Part shown: piece after piece, positions 23,335 to 35,115 of the stretch
Layout of the letters: each line of letters starts with the position of its first letter
Numbering within the stretch: position 1 is the stretch's first letter
NCBI GenBank assembly: GCA_037447655.1
Contig: JBBHKE010002632.1
Location: 150,625-214,624 of the forward strand
Source of the DNA: Zygnema cylindricum
Lineage: Eukaryota; Streptophyta; Zygnematophyceae; Zygnematales; Zygnemataceae
DNA length: 64,000 bases
Direction of reading: 5' to 3'
Notes under the pieces: generated by a model
What the model was told of the DNA's origin: nothing
Database searches by the model: none
Seen by the model: the letters and a program-made list of their open reading frames with translations, nothing else
Program-made: the position numbers and the translations under genes

Positions 23335-26300
23335 CCCCTTTCTCTCTCCCACTCTTTATCTCTCGATCTTTATCTCCCTCTGCGCTCTCGCTTTTCTCTT
23401 CTCGCAGTCCTGTGCTATGTCTGTTTTTTTCTCTTTGGCGGTAGGGAGAGGGATGGTGAGAAGGGGAGGGAGAGGGAGAGGGAATGAAATAACTCAAATG
23501 AAGAGGGAAATGTGAGGTTTCAAACGGTGGGGTTCTAGTTTCAGGCGGTTATGCATTTTATTTAGTAATAGACATTCAAATGTCCAGATTTGCCTTTCGT
23601 GTATTGAAAATATTATCTGATAGCATTCAGTTATTAATAGAATATTATTATTGCATTTCAAAATATTGATTTGATCTGGGAGAGAAATTAAGAATAGATA
23701 GGCAACTTTCTGGAGGTCAGACGAGGAATCTCTGAGCAATGGTATCAATTACTGTACTCCTGGCACTTATATGTATTTTATTACAAGCAAGCATTTTGTC
23801 CATCATTCAGCAAAAAAACACATTTCTTTTGTACTTCTCGCATTCCAATTCTTTCAATAGTTTTTATTAACAAACAAGTTTGCCAAATTGTTGCCTGATT
23901 GTTGTAACAAAACAAACGATTGAAATGATGGACGTCAGAAGTGCATGGTTTTGCTTTCTGTAAAATTATTTGTTTAACTGGCTGAGGGAGGAAGGAAATA
24001 AGGAAATCTTTTTGACAGATGCACTCCAAAACATGTAGTATGTCAGAAGTGCATGGTTTCCTTTCTAGGATTTTTTTTTGCTCAACTGACTGGTGAAGGA
24101 GGGAGGGAATCGATTTTTGACAGATGCACTCCAAAAAGTTACAGCTATGGTTTGGGAACTCAGGCAGAATACACCTCTGGCCCCATATTTCAATGCCACA
24201 TTGGACCTTTGGAGCCAAAAAAGCCTTATTTTTATCGAATTTCCGGAAGCAATAGAGTATACAACTTCACTTCTATGCCAAGGCCGGGCGTTCAAAAATT
24301 CACCTTTGGACTTCTAGGTACGGGCTCATTGATATTCTTTCTATGTCAATGGGTCTTTAATTTGGTTCAGTAACTGTTTCTTTAAATTATGTTTTTTTTC
24401 AGCTGTTAATGATTGTGTTTGTGCCTCAAGAACTCATTTCTTTCATAACTTTTCTATTTTGCAAAAGTTTTTGAAGGTTAAGCAAGCAGGACTTGTCGCA
24501 GCTTTGTTAAATCAAATTATGATGAGCGTTATCTATTTCTTGTGTTCTTTGTTTAAGTTTATGAAATACTGGGCTTTGTGTGTTCCTTTGTGTTCTTTGT
24601 TCTCGAGTATTGAACTTTACTGGGTAAAGCTGATGAATTGCTTTCCAATTACTTTCTGTGTAAAATCTACAGCTGATGTTGGACAAACTGTTAAAGTCCA
24701 AGTTTATAAAATACTGATCACGTGTCTCCTAGGTTTCTATAAATATTTTGCAATGTGTTTTTTTTTTTTTTTTTGTAAAATTTGCAGCCGAGTTGGATAA
24801 ACGGTTATGTCCAAGCTTATGGAATTCTGTTCATGTCACCCAGGTTTCTATTTATTTTTTGCAATGTGTTTTTCCTTTTTAAATTTGCAGCTGATGTTGG
24901 ACAAACGGTTAATTCCAGCTCAACTTTTGACCATTTGGCTTCTGCTGACGTCGACTTTATCCTTCTTGCTGGTGATCTTACCTATGGTAAGTCAGAAATG
25001 TTTCCACTGCCCTTTTTTAAAATAAAGACTATTATTGCAGTCAGATATTTAATAAAGGTCATAAACCATGTCATTCATATGGTAAGTATTATTGTTCCTG
25101 GCAGCCGTCTTCCTTTCAGAACCACTTATAATATTAAGGAACGGCAGTCCGTGTATTTTTTGCTTAGGTTTGTCCTTGGGAGATGTCAATTTTTTCAGAT
25201 AGGGTGAAACATTTGAAGTCTGTTGGTAAGCATTTGTCACGCGACGCAAGAATTAAAATGTTCTGAAAAGGAGAGAAAAAACTAGTAGATTTGACGAAAA
25301 AATTTCAAAGACACGAGGTTGAGTCCTTGTCATAGAAAAAAATTGATAGAGAAATCTTTTATTGATATGTTGTTGGTACATAGTGCGGTTGCAATGGGCA
25401 ATAATGAGTTTTACACACAATATTTGGTGTGTATTGCAGCTGACAACTACAAGGATGCCGACTGTCAGCCTTATAGAGGGCCTGGGACTGATCATGGATT
25501 TGGAACTTGTGGAGTGGGAGGAGCTCGTTGGGATTCATGGTCCCGGCTTGCACAGAAGGTTTTTGCACACACTGTAAGTGTGAACATCATTATGCTAAAC
25601 GAAATCTTTATGATTTTAAAGTTCCGTTATGTAAAAATAGGAGGTTTTTGCATACACGGTAAGTGTGCATATCACTATGTAAAATTGAAATTATGATTTT
25701 AAAGGTTTTAGCACACATGGTAAGTGTGAACGATTGTTATAAATTTGTGATTATAAATCATTCAAAAATCTTGAAATAAGGTGCACACACGGTAAGTGTG
25801 AACATATCTGTAAAATAACGAAATTATAATTTTAAAGTTATATTCATAACAATATGTGAACATAAATTTGAAGTATGTAATTGCTGTGCTTTAGATGATA
25901 GCAAGTGTTGATTTTTTGCTGCTTGCACAACGTGATGTCTTTGATTGACTAGATTCCTCGTTCACTCTTGACCATTTTAATGTCTTATGGACAATTCTTT
26001 TGTAATTTTTCTGAATGATTTGGGAAGAACTCAATGCTTTCTTTTCTGCTTGTTTGCAGCCAGCAGCATATTGTCCTGGAAATCATGAAAATGAGTTTAA
26101 TATGCGTTGGGGAGAGAAGGAACCCTTTAAGGCATTCTTGGCAAGGATACCTAAGCTTCTTGACGACGATGGGCCTTATAACCGCCATTCTCAGGTGAAC
26201 GGAACTTACGACTCATAATTTAGTGCAAATGTAGTCAGGAAGCCTGTCTGGGTTATGGTGGATGGTGACGGAGATTTGTAACTTTGTTCGTTTTTGCAAA

Positions 26301-29300
26301 GTATGTACCAAAAATTACAGATCTTGGTGAATATCTAAGATTTCACCATAGAGCAGATAGGTTTACTTTTAGGAGCCAACCAGTTTTTGAGATCAAAAGA
26401 TGGTGAAACCGTGAAACTGACTGGTTTCTGGTCTATTGATAACTCCAGCAAAGCTGATATTTTAGAGCAGATCGCAATGTCTTCTTGATGATCTGTTGAT
26501 TTTTTGCGTCAAGGAGGCTGCGTTTGTTACTATCACTGTCCTTTCATTATTCTTGAGTGATTTGTCATTGTTATGAAAACATGAAAAATAGCAAACTCTA
26601 CCGGTGAAACCCCACATGCACGAATGTTAGTTCCGTTAATTTTTGTGAGATTGGAGGCAATAATTGGGTAGTATATTATATGAACGTTACATATTTTATG
26701 GAAAAATTATGTTTGGTTGTGTATATGAGTTTTGGAAGACGTATTGTACGTTTTAACCAGTTTTGTGCTTTGATATATGGACCTTTTGGAGTGCAGTATG
26801 TGGATATGAATTCTCTTCCCAAAAGAACTTGGTTTGGGAATTCGCCTCTCTTCTATTCATTGGATATTGGCCCTGCTCATGTTATTGCACTCTCTAGCTA
26901 CTCCGCTTTCACTCGATACACCCATCAGGTATGTCTTTTAGGGTTTTCTGGGTAAAGATTTCTTACGGTTAGTGAATTAAGTTTGCTGCTATTTAGTGTA
27001 AACGTTTTAATTCACCAGGTATGACTTTTAGGGTTTTCAAGGATTTTTTACGATTAATGAAGTAAAGTTTGCGGCTATTAGTGGAAATGTACCATAAGCT
27101 ACACAGGTATTTACATTGTGGACAAGGCAGTGATTGGTGAATGTTGGACAAGCAACGGATCATTTCTCCTTCGGCCTTGAGGCCTTGGGTTTTGTTTGGT
27201 TTTGATTTTAAGTTATCATGCGTTTTTTATTTTGCTGTGAGATATGTAGCCCTGGCTGAACCCTTTTAAGGGCTTATTTTGTAAGTCAGCGATGCAATAG
27301 TTGTTTTATAAGATTGGCAATGTCTCAATGGAGATTAAATGTACTGCGCAGTATTAAACACCCGTGGCAAAGTCAATTTTTATATCCATTTTTTTTTTCA
27401 CTATCTTCTCTTGGTTTATTAGATGCAAATAAGCACATTATTTATGTGCCAGTCAATTTTTATATTCATTTTTTTTTTACTAGCTTCCCTTGGTTCACTA
27501 TATGCAAATAGTTTCTTTATCTGCCAGCTTTATGGATGACTGCCAACATAAATGAACTTCTGGTGTATGTCTAAAGGTTGCTTTCTCTTAATACTGTTTT
27601 TTTTGCGTTTTTCTTTTCCTTCTTGGCTTTGTTTTTATCTTTGCAGGATAACTTCCTTCGAGAGGACCTTTGCAATATTGATAGGGAGATAACACCGTGG
27701 CTTATTGTGTTTGTTCATACCCCATGGTACAATAGTGATCTTAGCCATTATTTGGAGGTAACAACAAAACCTAAAAAGACCTGGCAATTTCCCATTAAGG
27801 ATTGCAGTTGGACATAGATATCCCTGCAGTCAGGATGAAGAGAGGATATAAATGAGCATTCATGGTCTATTTATTTTCCAAATGAGGTTTTATGTTCAAT
27901 TCTGTGTTTCAGACTGTACCTTTCAGACTGTACCTTCCCAATGAACAGGTCACATGTTTTCTTCAATCTTCTTTCTACTTTTTTTACTCATGTGGAGGAG
28001 TTATCAAAGTTTCAGTAGATCTATCTGTCTATTTCTTACATGAGGTTGGGTGATTTTGAATATGCCTCCAAGTATTACTTTTCAAACAGATACTAATTGT
28101 CTAATTATTGTAGATGTTGAGGTTTCCTTTCAAATCATGGAAAACATAAACGATGAAAGAATAAAGATCCCCAAAAGATTTTCTTGTAAACATCTTGCAT
28201 CTTTTTGGGACTGGTGAAATGCAGGGAGAACCATTTCGCGTTATTTATGAACCGTATTTGTATAATACCTCAACCGATATTGTTATTGCCGGACATGTTC
28301 ATGCCTATGAGCGTAGTCATCCAGTATATGATATGCGTCTGGATAACTGTGGACCTACTTATGTGACAGTCGGTGACGGAGGAAACGACGAAGGCGTTGC
28401 AGGACCGTGAGTATCTTAAACTAGAAACTCCCATATAGTATGTTTTTTGTTATTTAGGGTTTTTGTTTATTATGTTTTGTGTAGTGAAACCAGCGTTTGT
28501 TGCATTGACAAGTGAAAGAGAGGTGAAGAAGGGAGACAGTAAATTGATTAGCAAGGCATTATACTGAAATGAATATTTTACCCATGATCCGTTAACATTT
28601 CCACAAGATGCTGCTGCTATAGTGTAATTATTTTTGTGGTGTTTTAGGGTTTTTTTTAAGTTTTTTTTTTTTTTTTTTCGCTTCAGGTTTTTGGACCCTC
28701 AACCTGCTTATAGTGCGTACCGAGAAGGTTCATTTGGACATGCTGAGCTGGTCATTGAAAGCGCCTCAAAAGCAAAGTATACTTGGTGAGTTAAGTTTTG
28801 TACAAGTTTGTCAATATCGTGAATACTTTTTATTTATTTTGTCACAGAACCGTAGTGAGGAATTGACTGTTCTTTCCATCCATATGTTTTTTCTAGTGTT
28901 GTGTATCGGGTAAAAACTTATCGCAATAAAACCGGTACTGATAGTTATCGGTTATCGAACCGTGAGGGGTTCTGATATATCGCTCCGGAACCAACAAAAA
29001 CTTATAGCCGATAATTATCGGTTGGGGGGCTGGTCCGTACAAATAGTACGGAATTTATGGTACGAAAATAAAGTACGAAATGAGTACGGAGATGTCGTGA
29101 CGAGGGGGGGGCGCCTTTAAATTCTTTTTCACAACCATTCCGTACCAGGTTACGGAGTTATCGCGGATAGTTATCGGCCCCATAATTATCGGTAAATTAT
29201 CCGTATATATCGGTTTTTTATCGCGATAACACCAGTACCAATATATCGATTATCGGGAGGTAAAAAAAAGGTACATATCGGTTATCGGCTAATGGCTACC

Positions 29301-29715
29301 GATACACAACACTAGTTTTTTCATAGTTACTAACGTCATCTCGCATCTGATTGAGTAATAACATTGGTGAAGTTTTACCTTCATTTCGAGGGTAAATCGT
29401 ACAGCTCGTGCAGTTTCTTTAGTAATCATAGGAACAATTCATCCTCAACATTAGGGGAAATTTTCTTTAATGCAGGTACCTTATGAATGTGTATGTATAT
29501 TTCAAAGTTTTGTTTGTAAATGTTGGAGGCTGTTTTAATATTTGTAGTTTCTTTTATTTTCTCTGGGTTTCATCGGGCTCCGTTTTTGTGGTTTCAGGTA
29601 CCGAAACCAAAATTCTACAAGGGTTGTGGGAGACTCGTTTGACCTTGAAAACATACACACAAAATGTGGGCCAAAAAAACCATCTTTCTGCAGTCCTGCT
29701 AAAACCACAATATAA
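20910..29715 (+). CDS. purple acid phosphatase, 12 exons, about 512 aa
   Basis: A metallophosphoesterase that hydrolyses phosphate esters at a two-metal site, probably secreted or vacuolar. Inferred exons: 20910-20994, 22468-22589, 23063-23193, 24124-24317, 24891-24986, 25440-25573, 26060-26194, 26797-26928, 27647-27757, 28225-28406, 28687-28785, 29598-29715; all phases agree and the sum is 1539 nt. Exon 1 encodes a signal peptide-like start ([20 protein letters not shown]). All five metal motifs are present: ADVGQT (exons 4/5), GDLTYADNY (exons 5/6), PGNHE (exon 7), VFVHTPWYN (exon 9) and [10 protein letters not shown] (exon 10). A Cys-bearing insert precedes the WDSWSRL segment. Intron 3 appears to start with GC, not GT. 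The exon 6 end at 25573 is supported by the pseudogene exon ending at the same point (8378). Small tandem duplications surround several exon edges. The start is the first in-frame ATG before the hydrophobic segment. Confidence 0.92.
21610..21661. repeat. (CTGT)n-like microsatellite in PAP intron 1
   Basis: Repeated CTGTCTGTCTG units. Confidence 0.75.
22190..22370. repeat. imperfect tandem duplication in PAP intron 1
   Basis: Two copies contain ATTTACTC(C/T)CTC(A/G)GTT and AGACTCCTGATAC(G/T)TGCTTAA, about 72 bp apart. A second small duplication (TTGGTA..TTGGTATTTGA, 22423-22467) ends exactly at the exon 2 acceptor. Confidence 0.7.
23221..23360. repeat. (CCCT)n and (CT)n tract in PAP intron 3
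   Basis: A pyrimidine-only low-complexity run about 30 bp downstream of exon 3. Confidence 0.9.
23932..24145 (+). repeat. tandem duplication covering the exon 4 acceptor
   Basis: Two units of about 108 bp share GTCAGAAGTGCATGGTTT and the segment TTTTTGACAGATGCACTCCA. The second copy holds the acceptor used for exon 4 (24124). The first (about 24014-24034) is a decoy acceptor plus exon start that runs into a TAG. Confidence 0.85.
24661..24920 (+). repeat. three tandem copies of the exon 5 acceptor and start
   Basis: The CAG|CTGATGTTGGACAAAC motif occurs at 24673, in diverged form at 24788, and at 24891. Only the last joins exon 4 and exon 6 in frame with a complete exon. The copies share the spacer GTTTCTAT...GCAATGTGTTTTT. 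Confidence 0.88.
25560..25830 (+). repeat. four tandem copies of the exon 6 donor
   Basis: Units of about 60-85 bp each contain a CACAC(A)(C/T)(G/T) end and a strong GTAAGTGTG donor, at 25574, 25659, 25720 and 25792. They also share ATTATGATTTTAAAG-like spacers. Confidence 0.88.
26915..27070 (+). repeat. tandem duplication of the exon 8 donor
   Basis: The exon 8 donor CATCAGGTATGTCTTTTAGG (near 26928) recurs as CACCAGGTATGACTTTTAGG about 90 bp downstream. Both are followed by GGTTTTC and a shared TTTGC(T/G)GCTATT segment. Confidence 0.8.
28894..29314. mobile_element. hAT-type MITE in PAP intron 11, 421 bp
   Basis: The terminal inverted repeats are TAGTGTTGTGTATCGG and its complement. Perfect 8-bp target duplications GTTTTTTC occur at 28886-28893 and 29315-29322. 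The interior is rich in TTATCGG motifs. It is non-coding and lies wholly inside the intron. Confidence 0.92.
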
Positions 29716-31080
29716 AAAGTTCTCTTCTTACATGATCTCGTTTGTAAACTGTTTTCTTTTTTTTAATTGCTCATTTGTTTAATTATCTGGAGAATGCACT
29801 GGCAACTTCTTTTAAATTGAATTAGAAGAGGAGGAGACTTGGACAAATTCAATGCAAAAGAGAAGTGTATTTTAAAAGTTTTGGACTGTAGTGTTATTAA
29901 TGTTTCTTCAACCGACTGAAGTGGAAGTTTAATTATGTCAAGTATCTTGTAGGATTTTTGTCGTTTCGATTGTGGTTTCACAAACATGTGAATATTGCAG
30001 GAGGTTTTTTTGCTTTCGTCATTTTGTGGTGCCAGTTACTTGTACAAACTTTCTCCTATTAAATTCCCTGTGTTTAACAATGCCCTTTGTAAATTATTAG
30101 TGTTGACACTTTGTTCGAATTAACTAATCAAATAATGGTTTGCTACATGGCTAATTATGTGTCAATTCACTCAATAGTGATAAACATTAACACTAGACTA
30201 TAAGTTTGGGTCAACAAACAATCCAATTGAGTGATCAACTTTACCATAGTCTTCACTCGACAGAACCTATTCAAGATACAAAAAATCCGGTGTTCAAAAT
30301 CCTGAAAAATATTAACACATTGTGATTTCCGAAGATTCACTTTCAAATGCAAGTGCTGCTATTATAGGTACTACTTCATCATGTACAAAATACCAAAGAC
30401 TTTTAGTGCTTCCCACCTTAAGTAAAGCAAGGACTTGTTCACCCGGGAGCTATTTCGTCACACCTTTGGAGCCAAATGCTTGGGGCGGGAGGGGAGTTGA
30501 GGGGAGAGGGTGGGAGGCATAGGTCAACGACCCCCAGCTCTTAACTATTCGGCCCCAACGGCCCGAAAGTGGCGTCATACTGTCAGCTCTAAAAGATTGG
30601 ACCGAATGTATGGAAGACCAAAGACTTCACAAAAGGGTAAAACATGCACAAATACTGTACGTGAAACCACCTCTAAAAGTCTTATGGTCAAGCAACTTCC
30701 GGAGCTGTCGGTAAAACCAACGGTTGTGCGGTGCTATGGCTTCACCCGGAGCTTCTTCCATTGGCGGAGAAAATGTGCGTTGCATGTCTTCTCTACGCTA
30801 AACCTAAAAGTACAACCTAAAGTACAACCTTCGGGAGCCGTGATTGGAGTGCAAATAGCAACATGTACGTAGTAATCAGGGAAAACGGGTTGAATACATT
30901 TGAGGCATTTGTTGCCGACGAGTACGGAGCGGTCCACTTATACTTTGCTTCTAGTATTATCCAACTACAAAAAGACGGCACGAAGTGAAGCACTTCGCGT
31001 CTCCTTTGGTGAGTGCGCTTATTGCCGGTATTCCTTCGTCCGCTTCGCGGCCTTCGTCGCAAAGCGCCAACGTGCATCCG
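29716..31080. other. intergenic stretch downstream of PAP
   Basis: No gene was recognised. Two segments, about 30440-30760 and 32800-33050, look like diverged copies of one dispersed repeat (shared GGAGCCAA, TTTGGCCCC-like and GTGGCGTCA/GGGCGTCA motifs), with no visible protein. Confidence 0.45.
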
Positions 31081-31290
31081 CAGGCCACGCCAGCGACTCC
31101 AAAACCACTCCAAAAACACTCCAAAACCACTCCAAAAACACTCCAAAACCACTCCAAAAACACTCCCAAAACACTCCAAAACAAAAACACTCCAAAACCA
31201 CTCCAAAACCACTCCAAAAACACTCCAAAAACACTCCAAAAACACTCCAAAAACACTCCAAAAACACTCCAAAAACACTCCAAAAACGAT
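31081..31290. repeat. minisatellite of CACTCCAAAA units
   Basis: About 18 imperfect copies of a 11-12 bp unit (AACACTCCAAAA or AACCACTCCAAA). The open frames across it are products of the repeat. Confidence 0.9.
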
Positions 31291-31720
31291 GGGGAGGGGA
31301 TCAGGAGAAGGGGAGGGGGAAGGTGAGGGGGAGGGGGGGAGGGAGTGGGGGGGGAGAGCGGGTGGAGGGGGAGGGGGAGGGGGGGTGGAGGGGGGAGGGG
31401 GAGGGGGGGTGGAGGGGAGGGGGGAGAGGGGATGGATAGGGGAGGGGAGGGGGAGGGAAAGGAGAGGAGGGAGAGAGAGGGGGAGAGGGAGAGGGAGCGG
31501 GAGAGGGAGAGGAGAGGGAGAGGAAAAGGGAGGGGAGAGGGAGGCGGAGGGGGAGGAGGAAAGGGAATCGGTGGGGGAGGGGAGGAGGTGGGGAAGGGGA
31601 GAGGAAAGGGATGAAGGAGAGGGAGAGGGAGAGGGAGAGGAAAAGTGAGAGGGAAAGGCATAGGGAGAGGAAAAGGGAGAGGGAGAGAGGAGAAGGAGAG
31701 GGAATGAGAGAGTTAGAAAA
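31291..31720. repeat. purine-only tract (GGA/GGGGA)
   Basis: More than 400 bp with almost only G and A on the plus strand. Long open frames on both strands here are low-complexity artefacts. Confidence 0.92.
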
Positions 31721-31729
31721 AGTTATTGA

Positions 31730-32270
31730 GGACATATAAAGCTACAACAAGGAATAGAAAGTAAAAATGAATGAAGTAAAGACATAATTCAACGGGCAAG
31801 GTTAAGAGAAAAAGATAAATGAAAAAGGAAAGGAAAACAATGAAAAGATGAAGACGAAAAGAAGAAAAAAAAAAAAGGAAATAAAAAAGAGTTTCTGATG
31901 ATATACAGTTGGGACACAAAACAATAAACAAAATAATAAAGTAAAAAACAATTGATATTGTCCAAGTTTAGGTAGGAGAAAAGATAAAGGGAAAAAGGGA
32001 AAAATTAAGAAAGTCTTATTATTTATTATATTACTGGTAAAATTGCAGGAAGGGAAAAAACAACTAGTAAAATGGAACTAAATTTGATTTGCTGTAAGCG
32101 ACCGGTATCCAAAAAGGGAAAAAAATGAAAAAATCAAGAGCACTATAGATGCCGGAAAAGAAAGATAACAAAAAGAATTCGAGTGTCTTGTCACGATTTG
32201 TCGAAGTGAATTGGAATAATTTCCATTGTATTCTATTTAAAGCTTGTAAAATAGTTCCTACATAAACCAC
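31730..32270. other. A-rich spacer
   Basis: No feature was recognised apart from A-rich composition. Confidence 0.5.
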
Positions 32271-32389
32271 AATGTTTGTGTGCACGCACATGTATAGATA
32301 CATAATACATAAATATCTATATACCTACATATACTGTATCAATACAAAAAAACAAATAAGTATATATTTAAATACATATTTATTTGCAT

Positions 32390-32447
32390 GCTATATACTG
32401 TATACGTACACATACATACACACATATACATATATATACATACATAA

Positions 32448-32486
<39 letters not shown>

Positions 32487-32600
32487 CATATACACATATA
32501 CACATATACACACACATACACATACACATACACATATATATACACGTATACACATGCATATACGTATACGTATACATATGCATTTTCATATACATATATT
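32390..32600. repeat. (CATATA)n/(CACATA)n microsatellite
   Basis: About 200 bp of alternating CATATA and CACATA units. Confidence 0.93.
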
Positions 32601-32609
32601 AACGTAAAA

Positions 32610-33550
32610 AAAAAAGTATTGAGAGAAAAAAATTATTGTACAAAAAGCAATATGTATTTTTTTTTTGCATAAACCAATGGTTTAAGCGATCGTCAAAAGA
32701 AAAGAATTCGTAAAGATTTTTCTTTTTATTTTCTGTTTTATTTCGTGAAAACTTCAAACATTATATACCGATAGTTTTTTTTTGCATTGTTGTGAAACTC
32801 AGGGCCAAAAATTGGTCCAATGGCTCTTGGCTCCAAAGCGTTTGGCCCCGACAACCCGAAGGGGGCGTCACACCTTCATGTCCAAATTCTTGGACTCTAC
32901 AAAACCAGGAAAAACCTAGAAAAACTATAGGAAAACCCTTGTAGGTATGAAATACCAAAACATTAGGCACAAACGGGAAGACTCTTAACTGTTTTGCCCT
33001 AAAGGCTTTGCAGTCGGGCTGTTGGGCCAAAGCTTCACCGCCGCCTTAAGGCCGAAAGAAGGAAATTAGGGGACATTCTAATGGAACATATTTCATCAAT
33101 GTGTTACTTTGTCGGGACGTTAAAGTTTAGTCGTCTCGTTTATAAAGTTAAGTGTTGTTTTTTTCAGCTTCCTATTTATTCAGGGTTACGAGTCTAATGT
33201 GACAACACATTATTTGAGCCACGGTTGGTGGTTCAAAGTTATTTTTCTCCTGCCTGGTTTTGGATTAAAGAGTGAAATATTTTCTCACGAAATCGACAAA
33301 ACCAAATATTTATCGTGATTTGAATTATATATATGTATGAAAGCATTAGTTACATATACACAGTTGAAGTACAAGTGTAAAAGGAATAAACCACCGAGTG
33401 AGTTCAAATAACGTATACAAAAGGACAAATACATTGATTGCAATGAGTCCAAAAGGGTGTACAAATATCATTAAAAGTACAATAATTTACCATACCATTT
33501 TTGTACTATGTTGTACCATGAGGTTAGGGATGTGTCTCACGTGGAATTGG
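32610..33550. other. intergenic stretch, no gene seen
   Basis: Contains the second copy of the dispersed repeat described at 29716-31080 (about 32800-33050). Nothing else was recognised. Confidence 0.45.
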
Positions 33551-33555
33551 TACCA

Positions 33556-34020
33556 GGGTAAGGGAGAGCGCGAATGGGTGGGAGAGAGAGAAAGGGAGAG
33601 AAAGGGGAGGTGGAGGGGAGAGGGAGTGGGAGGGGAGGAGGAGGCGGAGGCATTGATGTGATGTGCCGACTGATATGGCAATATTAGAGAGAAAAAAGAT
33701 AGGGAGAGAGGGAGAGAGTGAGAGAGCAGGCTGCTCTCTAGAGCTCTCTCTCCCTCTTCCTCTCCCTCTATCTCTCATCCTTTTGATTTTTAGGGTTTCA
33801 GTGTGAGTGTGTGCGTATGTGGATGGGGTGGAGGGGGAGAGGGGCAAGGGGGAAGATCGGGAGAGGAGCCAGGGGGATGGGGGGGGAGAGGGGGGAGGGA
33901 GAAGGGAGGGAGGGAAGGACCATTTTTCTCAAAGGATGTGAGAGAGAGAGAAGGATCCTCTCCTCCCCTTTCCCTTTCCCCTTCCCCTCCCCCTCCCCCT
34001 CCCCCTCCCCCTCCCCAAAG
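33556..34020. repeat. purine tracts with a facing pyrimidine tract
   Basis: Purine-rich runs at 33556-33740 and 33825-33955 are followed at once by a C/T run of CCCCTC units (33957-34018). Confidence 0.88.
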
Positions 34021-34507
34021 TAAAAATGGTGTGGTAGTTTACAGGAGTAAAGAATACTTAAACTTAACCATATAATATCGTAAGACATTGTTAATATCCA
34101 CACTAAATTACATGTCGGGTGCGGTTTCTTACGCGTATGGCAACCGTCCGATGCTTTCAAAGTACTTTATCCGTACTGAAAATAGTGTTAAATGTTATGA
34201 TCTCTTCACAATAAGAGTTTTTTGAACATTCAAATAATCATTAGCGGAAGATCACAAAACATAATCTTACTCATATAACATTCGCATCATAGTTCCCAAC
34301 ATACCATTGTATTAGATGAAGGCTTTTGTCACATACAAAGCTTGCTCACTCTTATTAGTGATACAATGCCATCTCACTTATTGGTAAAATGTCACTTTCT
34401 TCTTGACGCTTAAAAAAAAAAAATACCTAACTGAATTTGATTCTCCACTAACTCCTCCACTAACACAAATACGGCAGTCTTTGACTGCTTCACCAAGACC
34501 GGACCAA

Positions 34508-34728
34508 TACACCGTGTATCGCTATTAGTGTTAATTTTTTCGCCACTAAAACCATCTTTTCTCGGTACACTTATGTCGAATTATGGATCTGACGGTTGCG
34601 ATTGAAAGGCAGGATTCTCAGCTTCCGATTGGCAGTCTCAAATTGAAACTCGGACAAGTATGTATGTACGGAGAAGATGTTTTTAGCGGCGACAAAACTG
34701 TTAAACCCTAATAGCGATTCGCGGTGTA
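34508..34728. mobile_element. MITE, same family as 6835-7044
   Basis: The ends read TACACCGTGTATCGCTATTA and, inverted, TACACCGCGAATCGCTATTA. The sub-terminal TTTTCGCC(A/G)C and ACATCTTCTCCGTAC blocks are shared with the copy at 6835. Confidence 0.82.
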
Positions 34729-34734
34729 CCGAAT

Positions 34735-35115
34735 GCAGGTTCGAATTTTACAATGACCGTACGCATCTCTCCGAGAAGGACGCGTTTGTCGTCTTGTCGA
34801 AGTCGGCAATTGGAGATCGTTGCAATGACGTCCGCTGAAATCCCGGCGCAATTTCCGGAGGACCGTACGAATCGACTCTTGTTCGAGACTTCATTTCTGC
34901 GTCAGCAATTGGAAATCTTCGCAATCCAAATTCCACAGCTCCACGGCATACAATTCCCCACCGGCGTACTACCACGTGTCATGGCAGAGTCTCATATGGC
35001 CACGCGGCGAAAAGTTTCATATGGCCACGTGGCGAAAAATCAGGTCGCGTGTCCAATCTTGCCGCAATATCCAGCCGATTTCCTACGGCTAGTCCCATCA
35101 TTGAGCTTTTTTTAG
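34735..35115. repeat. dispersed repeat, copy 1
   Basis: Shares blocks such as GACCGTACG(A/C)ATCTCTC, a TCGACAAACG-type segment and a GCCACG(T/C)GGC segment with 40735-41220 and 48740-49300 (in part inverted). No protein was recognised. Confidence 0.55.

Noticed and set aside
25440-25558. PAP exon 6 ending at 25558 (CAGAAG|GTTTTT)
   Set aside because: The phase also works, but the donor is weak and the conserved spacing to GNHE, plus the pseudogene exon ending at ACT|GTACGT, favour 25573.
31081-31290. CRISPR-like direct repeats
   Set aside because: Units are contiguous without unique spacers, and the window is eukaryotic.
30957-31661. Long open frames (up to 234 codons) on both strands
   Set aside because: They arise from the CACTCCAAAA minisatellite and the purine tract; composition is low complexity and both strands are open.
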